In this document: one piece after another, positions 56,921 to 64,000 of the stretch
Layout: each line of letters starts with the position of its first letter
How positions within the stretch are numbered: the first letter of the stretch is position 1
NCBI GenBank assembly: GCA_964017235.1
Contig: OZ024929.1
Location: forward strand, 17,791,464-17,855,463
DNA length: 64,000 nt
Reading direction: 5' to 3'
From: Sabellastarte sp. h YS-2021
Taxonomy: Eukaryota; Annelida; Polychaeta; Sabellida; Sabellidae
Position numbers and translations under genes: made by a program
Notes under the pieces: model-generated
Told to the model about the DNA's origin: nothing
The model's input: only the letters and a program-made list of their open reading frames with translations
Database searches by the model: none

Positions 56921-58600
56921 GGATCTTTGGTAATTTTCTTAGATGTACTGTTTTTTTAGTAAACATTAATGTATGATGTGATTAGCTAGTATATGGTTTG
57001 ATTGACTATGTCATTAATACATTGTTTATTTCGTTCAACAGTTTGACAGGGTCGGGGAGAGCAACCTGTGTATAATGCAAGAGTATTTATTTTAAAGGCA
57101 CTTGTTGGACGTGTATTGGCAAAAGTTAACCAATATTCATGTCTTTAGATGATACATTTATAGAGTTTGTGCTTATTGAAAATGGCACTTATAATTTCAT
57201 TACATTTGTGCATCTGTTTTATGGTACTGGGTATATTTAGAACAATATTTTTAAGACGAGACTGTAGTCTTTATTCTTTGTTTTGAGTATCAATCAGTTT
57301 TTTTTTGGTGAACTTAACACTGTTGTTTCACCAAATAGATATACATGAGGAAAAAGTATTTCATGTTTATGCTTCCTCCAGTCTTGGGTTTTTTATCTTC
57401 GTTGTTTCCTGTTTGGCACTTTTTAAGGCAAAGGGTAATTCATGTAGTATTTGTAAGGATCTACTCTGCATTCATTTATTTAGAAATTGAGTTAAGATGT
57501 TGAAAAGTGCTCCATACTTAAATTTATTACCATAATTTGTGATACACCCAGCCTGGATTCATTATAGTGATTAACTGCAGCAATGTGTAAAGTATGTAAC
57601 ACTGCAAGACAAGGTGTGTTCACCTTGTGGGCAAGGTGATGATATTGTGTACAGTTTTCATATGGTGGTGTTTAGTTCCACATCGTCCTGATGGAGACTT
57701 CTTGGTTATCACTGACACAATAATTCAACAGTGCAATAATCTTTAAAGGTGGAGATTATGACTTAAAACAGGTTAAATACTTATTCTGTTTGGAACCTTT
57801 TTGGGTAAGTTATTTGATGATTTCTGTTTATATTATGCATACTGGAATTTATTTTTTCCTTTATCTCTGATGGGACTATTTTATTTGAAGTTATCATACA
57901 GTAATCAAGGGTATATTTGCAAAAGTGTGCTAAGTGCACCGGTATTGTAATTAATTTTTTGCCCACTTCTATGTTCAAAGCATTTGTATGGTTCAGTCTG
58001 TAATTATCTTTTTTAAAAGCATACATATTGTGAAAATTAATGACAAAATAAATGTTTAATTTTCCTCAAAATGGTTTTCTCACTGTTTCTTTACAGGTTT
58101 GACTGCACATTTGCAAGTTTGCAATATAAAAAAATCATCATGTCAGTCTTTCATAGTCTAAAGGTTGGCAAGAAATTTATAAAGGTCTTATACTTTAAAG
58201 TTAGAGTATCATATATTTGAAATGTATACATAACAGAAAGTCTCAATAGTTGACCCATTTAGAAATGTTAAGTTCGCATGACTTCAATTATTTTAGTTGT
58301 GGGAACACATCCATATTCTCACCAAGATAATTGGGTAAGTTGTATTTTACCCAGTAAAGATGGTAATGTTAACTAACTTTTTTTGGGTCATCTAAAATGG
58401 GATACCCAAATGTTTTGGTAATGTCAACTTAAATTTTTTATGGTCAACAAATACATATTTACCAAGAAATTTTGATTTCTCTGACACAATTTAAGAGGTA
58501 CAGATAATGTTATGCACAAGCAAAGTTAGGTAATGAAAACATAAAAAATATTGATAACTGTTGAAGAAAGTTGTTAGTTTCTGGTAACACATCCATTCTC
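56921..58600. other. No recognisable gene
   Basis: AT-rich downstream flank; scattered frames such as 57305-57490 show no motif. No inverted terminus that matches the region just before 40160 was found by eye. Confidence 0.4.
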
Positions 58601-58639
58601 ACCAATTTTTTTTAGTTGCAATTACAAGAATAATTTTAC

Positions 58640-58797
58640 AGTGTAGTCTCAGCCAAAGCTGAGACTGAGACCTTTTGTGAAATCCATTAAGGCTGAGTCC
58701 ATGGGCTCAAATAAAATATTCCAATAATTTGAGACAAAAGTCTCAAGTTTGAGTCTGAGACCGGGCTAAGACCTTTCGTGAAATCCGCCCCAGGGCT
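58640..58797 (-). repeat. GGTCTCAG-rich repeat terminus, inverted relative to 30648
   Basis: Its right end reads, on the minus strand, GGGGCGGATTTCACGAAAGG, matching AGGGGCGGATTTCATTAAAG at 30648, followed by CTGAGAC-rich sequence in both. It abuts the LINE relic at 58798. Confidence 0.6.
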
Positions 58798-59650
58798 CCA
58801 TCCTTGGTCCAATACTCTTATCCTTACATACTACTCCCCTCAGCAAAGTCATGCGTAATCATCCCAGCATTGGTTTCAACTTCTATGCAGACGATACACA
58901 TTATATGACAGCTTGAAAACTTGCTCGGATGATGTCAAAAGTGGCTATATGCAAATAAGTTGAAGCTTAACCCAGATAAAACTGAATTCATTATTTTTGA
59001 GGCATGTTCAGAATATTTGCTGTTTTGCTCAGGCATCTTTTTTTAGAGTCTGTCTTACACATTACACTGAAAATTATTAATTTGTCGAAATGGTGCCTAA
59101 AACGACAAGTTTCCAAATTTGCTAATTTAAATGCCATTTTCTTGTTGGATTATAGCCAAATGTTGATAACTTATTACTCAGATTAGCTGAAAACTGATGA
59201 TAAGAAAATTAGTGCACTTAAGCTTAATTTCATAAGAACTTGGCCAATAACAGGTGGCCAAAATGACAAATTAATTGGACTATCAAGGTCATTTTCTTGT
59301 CAAAAGTTTGTCCGTTAATTTGTCCAACAAGAAAGTGACAAGTTAAAATTTGTCAATTGGGAAGTTTGTCGTTTTAGGCACCATTTTGACAAAGTCTTGA
59401 CGAATTAATGTTTGTCAGAGGCTTTCAGTGTATATTGCTCTGATGGCTATGAATGCTTTGGATGGGAATTGACTTTACTGTATAATTCCTTGTTTAGGAG
59501 CCTCTCAGCTCTTGATCTACGTAAGTTGCAATGTGTCCAAAACAGTCTGACTGGAATTGTTACTACCACCACTAAGTACTCACACATTGCTCCTGTCAAG
59601 AAGAGTCTACATTGGTGGCCTATTGAATACCCTTCAATAAGTAAATTGTA
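58798..59650 (+). pseudogene. LINE reverse transcriptase relic interrupted by a MITE
   Basis: The plus strand encodes LGPILLSLHTTPLSKVM and the catalytic-type FYADDTHYM (58800-58910). After the 59065-59430 insertion it resumes with LYNSLFRSLSALDLRKLQ, CVQNSLTGIVTTTTKYSHIA and SLHWWPIEY (59470-59640). The order and sequence match the RT core and C-terminal part of the LINE family at 1-722. Stops and frameshifts are present. Confidence 0.85.
59065..59430. mobile_element. 366-bp MITE with CACTGAAA tips and TA target duplication
   Basis: The left tip CACTGAAAATTATTAATTTG and right tip ending GCTTTCAGTG are inverted, as are inner GGTGCCTAAAACGACAA blocks. TA flanks both sides (59063-59064 and 59431-59432). 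The TA duplication suggests a Tc1/mariner-like or similar mobiliser, though the CACTG tip also fits other superfamilies. Confidence 0.65.
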
Positions 59651-60145
59651 ATAAAATTATAGAAAAGTATTATATTTCAATAATTTGGGTGTAGTAAAAA
59701 ATCTAAAAGATAGTAACAAAATATTAAATTTTGTCTGATATTTTACAGTATAGATTTTTTGGTTCAGTGAAAACTAAGTTCAAAAGTACTGGTGCTTGAG
59801 TATTTCATTCACTTCATAATTTCTGCAGTTTCTGGAGATAAATTTTTATTCCTTTTCAACCCTTTTGTGTATTTTAATTTGTATACCCATCAGGTAGGTG
59901 GTGGTATCAGTTTGACCTAAACAAACTACATATTTTATGTAACAATAAAATTGGGGATGTACTAAAACATACATTTTTCTAAGTCAGAACAGTTTCACAG
60001 GTGCTACACTGAAAAGAACAATTTGCTACTGTCACACCCCTTAATTGCATTACCCTACCAGCTGTTTTTGACTGTATTAGTCATTGAATATTTCATAACT
60101 AAAGCTAATGTCACATTAAAAGTGGATACACAAATTAACTGCTTT

Positions 60146-60693
60146 TTAGGCGGGTTGCATGTAACCAACCCGCCTATTAGATTGATGTGTCTGTCTGTCC
60201 GTCTGTCTGTCTGTCAGTCCACATTTTCGTTTCCGGACTCTAACTCAAAAACACTGTGTCCAATAGAATTCAAACTTGACAGGGAGATACATCACCATCA
60301 TGGCTAGGTTTCTTTCGAAATTGGTGTAATTCTGACCATTCGTTTGTCTGTTTTTTGTCCGTTTGTCTGTTCGTCAACATTTCTGTTTCTGGACTCTAAC
60401 TCGAAAATGCTGAGTCCAATCAAATTCAAACTTGACAGGGAGATACATCACCATCATAGGTAAGTTGCTTTCGAAATTGGTGTAATTCTGTCTGTTCGTT
60501 TGTCCGTTTATAATATAGATACAATTATGTAACCTAGATTACAAGTTTTACATTTCTTAGCATGTCTAACACATTCAACTTAACTGGGTGACCTAACATT
60601 TCTTTCCTTATTTCTAAATATAATTACAGCAGTCTCTAACCTTATTGCTGCCTGCGCAACCCGTCTTTTGGGGCATCATTGACCCTCTTGTTT
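60146..60693 (-). mobile_element. Second copy of the CAACCCGCC-hairpin Helitron-like element
   Basis: On the minus strand it starts near CAAGAGGGTCAATGATGCCC, has about two 168-bp-type core units with GGACAGACGGAC tracts, and ends in GGCGGGTTG-GTTACATG-CAACCCGCC followed by TAA. It is shorter than the 26996 copy and single-ended, so it gives the likely ancestral form. Confidence 0.7.
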
Positions 60694-60949
60694 AATGTTT
60701 AATAATATGCATAACTAATGGTGAATGTCTTTATCTCACTGACAAACGCCATGTTTTTCTTTTATAACCTGAAAACATTGTTGAAGACATATCAGTGATT
60801 AAAATCCAATAATTATGATTCTGCAACATGGCAAGAAAGATTAGATAGCATATTTGGAATTAGACATTCATTTGTACACCTCACTGGACCTGGTTACAGA
60901 GATGGTCAAAGACTAGATATAGTAGTTGAAGCAGGTTGACTTAAGTTAC

Positions 60950-62090
60950 TTGAACCTACATTGAAAACCGCGGTCGAATTAATGTTTGTAATTTATTTGT
61001 CTCTCGAATTGTCACCGATTAATGTCACTATTTCGTGTTTAGTATTACCCACGTGGCATGGTTGAAGAAATTTACATAAGGGAGTTTATGAAGTAGGTAT
61101 GTTTTAAACAAAATATGTACACATACAGTAAAGTAATGGCTAATATTAATTGCTACTTGATGTATAGGTTGAATTGAAATGAATATTCGAAGCTGAAATT
61201 GAGAAATAGACAATTTACAGACAATTGTAAATGTGAGTTGGATAGAATTCTCTATTGTCACCCATCATAATAAAGTGACTTGCTGCTGATTGTTTTCCAA
61301 AAATTTGGAAAGAAATAGATGCATAGACTTATTTGGAATGGGTAGCATATCAATTTTTATCTTCTTTATGCTATATGTTTGAACTGTTAGTTTAATTTAG
61401 TGTTACTTTTGTAGTTGACCATGTATGTATTTTAGTTGTCACAAATTAGTCTCGAAATAGAGCAAAGTTTGTCAATTGACTAACTTCCTGTGTCATTGTC
61501 ATTCTACAGTCGAATCAATGTTCGTCAGAGATTTGTCATACTGTTAAAGGTTTGTCAGGTGACAAATTTCATTAAAATTATTGCCTTGGAAACATAATCA
61601 GTGGCTAATGGGTGCATACCAATCGTAGGTACCACACACCTATTTTAGTTGACCTACTTAAAGTTACCTGTACTGAAAACCGCAGTCAAAGTATTTATCG
61701 TAGTTTGTTTTCGTTTTTCTCTCAGTCAATTCCTGAATGTTTGGTGATCACCTGATGCGCACAGGAAAGTCGGGAAGTTCATGAAGTGGGCTGCAGGTTT
61801 TCAAGTAAAGATTTGGACAGAATTTACCCAAAAGTTTACCCAGAATGGGTCAGATAACAATATATATCTTCTTTATATTATTTATTTCAATTGTCAGTTT
61901 AATTTGGGGCAATTGTTGTAGTTGATTAGGCCACATGAATTTTAGTTGTCACAACTTAGTCACGGAAAAGACCAAACTTTGTCAACTGACTATACCTTCC
62001 CCTGCCATTGTCAATCTGTGTCAAATTAGTGTTTGTCAGATGTTTGTTATACTAGGCAAGGTTTGTCAGTTGACAAATTTCAATGAACTT
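60950..62090 (+). repeat. Diverged direct duplication
   Basis: Two blocks share GAAAACCGC-GTC (60965 and 61678), AAGTTTGTCAATTGACTAAC-type (61467 and 61975) and GGTTTGTCAG-TGACAAATTTC (61549 and 62059). Offsets are about 713 and 507 bp, so one copy has a deletion or insertion. GTTTGTCAG and TTGACAAA motifs echo those in the 59065 MITE. Confidence 0.5.
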
Positions 62091-62099
62091 ATAAGCCTT

Positions 62100-64000
62100 A
62101 TTGGAGTTCCGTTCGTGGAAAATGTATGTGGATAAACAAATCTACGTAGATCTAAACCAGGAAGTGATTTAAACATGATAAAAATGCAAAAGTATACATA
62201 TTTTCATGCATAACACACATCATGCTTAATTTTTATAAAAAGTATACATATACATGTACAAAATCGTGATTTTTCAATGCAAAAATATCTTCTAAACTAT
62301 GGTTTTAAGCCTTCTAAGGTGGGCGAAAATAGAGATTTTTGGAAATGAATGAATCTCTTTTTTACTCTACTTTTTTATTTAATTAAAAAAATTATTAAAC
62401 TTTTTAAAAGGAAATAATTTTATTTTGGGGTGCTTTTTATATTAATAATTCTGTAGCATGTTGGCAAATATTTTTTTAACTCTTGAGAACACAAGAAATT
62501 AGATGTTGAGGAACTAATTTTGCAAGGTAATAACATACATTAAACATTCATAATAATTGAAGTAAAAATATGGCATGTGTACGATTCTGATGACATTTTA
62601 TTGTAGTTTTAGATTTCCTCTTAGTTTAATGAAATTAGTTGTGGATATGATAAAATATTATATAAACTGGTGCATACACCAAATTAAATATAAGATGTTA
62701 TAAAACCACAAAAAAGTTACATATATGTAATATTTTCTTTATTGTGTCTGGATTTTAATAGACAAAAATGAATAGAGGTACTGTTAAATCCCTTTCCAAT
62801 AATATGGCAATTTTTGGAATATTTTTGAAAGATCCCATGTTGACATCCCATGTATTGCCAAGATTAGAGTGAAACCTATTTTATAAAATGTGATATATTA
62901 TATCATTTTAAAGGTAAATGTTTTGCTTCTAATAATTCTTAATTGAAGCAGTTTGATTGTATATTTGCCAATTTTTGGATTAAATGGCAAAGAAAACTTT
63001 TTTGAGGTATATTGTCCAAGCAACCAGATATTAAGGACGTTAGCTGTTGTTTACTGCAGTGTCTAGCCATTCAGAGGACAATTATAACTGGGGACAATCT
63101 GGCCACACGCTTTTTCTAGCCATGTCTGATTTTAAAAGTGATCATTGAAAATAAATAACCTTTTAAGAAGGTGTGGGGGAGGATAGTCCCCAGTGAAAAC
63201 AATAACTGTGATCCATTGGGTGTTTGTAAATAGAAGTCACAATGCCATATCTGCTCAATAAAATATGTCCATAATTCCCTTGATAAATGGATTACCTTAT
63301 TTGAGCAGTATTATATTCAGTGCCATTAATTTTATTTGAAAAAAAATTTTTGATGAAAATCATTCTACACTATTCTTTTTGTACTAAACTGTGAATTCAT
63401 CTGCATGCTTAAAGAATGCCTTATGAGAGGAAACAATTTTTTCACATATACCTATTTTTAAACAATTGTGTCTCAATGTTTCCTTTTTTCTGTGACTTTG
63501 TCTATGAATCAGACTGGAAATATTATGAATATTTGCTTTTATTCATCTTCCTTTTTTACTACAAACTTATGTATTGGTGAAAATGTGACTAAAAACGATT
63601 TTACATGGGAAATAATGCTGTCAAAATATTGCAGATCATAAAATTATTAGCATAATTCTGTAAAATTAGGGTGGATGTATTTTTTTACCCATGACTCTGT
63701 GACTTTTGCACATCTGTTGATATTTTAAAATTTACATGTATATGTCTAGAATTATAATTTGCACATGTAGGCTTAACTTGGCCAAACTTGTAAAACAAAG
63801 TTAAGCCTAAGACTTGTTAGTTAATTTTACCCCAGACCTTTCGAAAGCTGGTATATGAACATGACAACTCTACAATAATTATTTTATCTTTTTCAATTTT
63901 TAAAATAGTTTACTCGCAAATATAGATTAAAATATATTAAAATAAAATCTGAGCTAATTATTTCACTCTTCATATTCAAAATATATGTCTAGGCTTTAAA
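62100..64000. other. No recognisable feature
   Basis: AT-rich sequence without long frames, tandem repeats or clear inverted ends visible to me. Confidence 0.4.

Noticed and set aside
39990..57500. Terminal inverted repeats enclosing the C2H2/PHD/SAMD3-like block
   Set aside because: I compared the outer flanks by eye and found no convincing inverted match or duplication, so I do not claim element boundaries.

Overview
The window is AT-rich metazoan nuclear DNA. It has spliced genes with long introns, several classes of transposon, and most of its length in tandem-repeat arrays. It looks like a marine invertebrate and most likely a mollusc. The reasons are a tRNA-derived SINE of lophotrochozoan type, CR1/L2-like LINEs with an NPGP motif, a DIRS retroelement, and rolling-circle-like elements with tandemly repeated cores. 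The phylum call is an inference from repeat families; no housekeeping gene is present to confirm it.

Layout. 1-11.0 kb: a nested pile-up. A minus-strand LINE (endonuclease 7.2-8.7 kb, reverse transcriptase 0-0.7 kb) is split by a 6.44-kb composite element that has long inverted termini, an AAAA target duplication and a decayed DIRS fragment. A partial second copy of the composite lies at 9.2-11.0 kb. 11-17.6 kb: tandem arrays (131, 133 and 147 bp units), one interrupted by a 368-bp hAT MITE with a perfect 8-bp target duplication. 17.8-23.6 kb: a structurally complete DIRS element on the minus strand, with inverted terminal repeats, an internal complementary region and mutated RT/RNase H/tyrosine-recombinase frames, plus a 545-bp hAT MITE inside it. 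24-38.8 kb: inverted and tandem repeats, two more copies of the 545-bp hAT MITE, and several hairpin-ended Helitron/Helentron-like elements. 38.9-40.0 kb: an inverted copy of the 147-bp-repeat element.

40.1-56.7 kb is the gene-bearing core. First comes a long exon (898-903 codons) for a C2H2-finger protein with an RNase-H-fold transposase-like region, then a small downstream exon. Next is a PHD-finger ORF, followed in the same frame after a single TAG by a five-exon gene encoding a PB1-like plus SAMD3-like protein of 502 residues. All four introns of that gene are phase 0 and every splice junction checks, so it looks intact. I recognise both long proteins as members of multicopy, poorly characterised animal families. 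Their co-linear placement suggests a multi-gene mobile element or a domesticated derivative. This is the best candidate for an undescribed system here.

56.7-64 kb holds a degenerate duplicate of the last exon, LINE relics, a TA-flanked MITE, a Helitron-like copy, and finally about 2 kb in which I see nothing.
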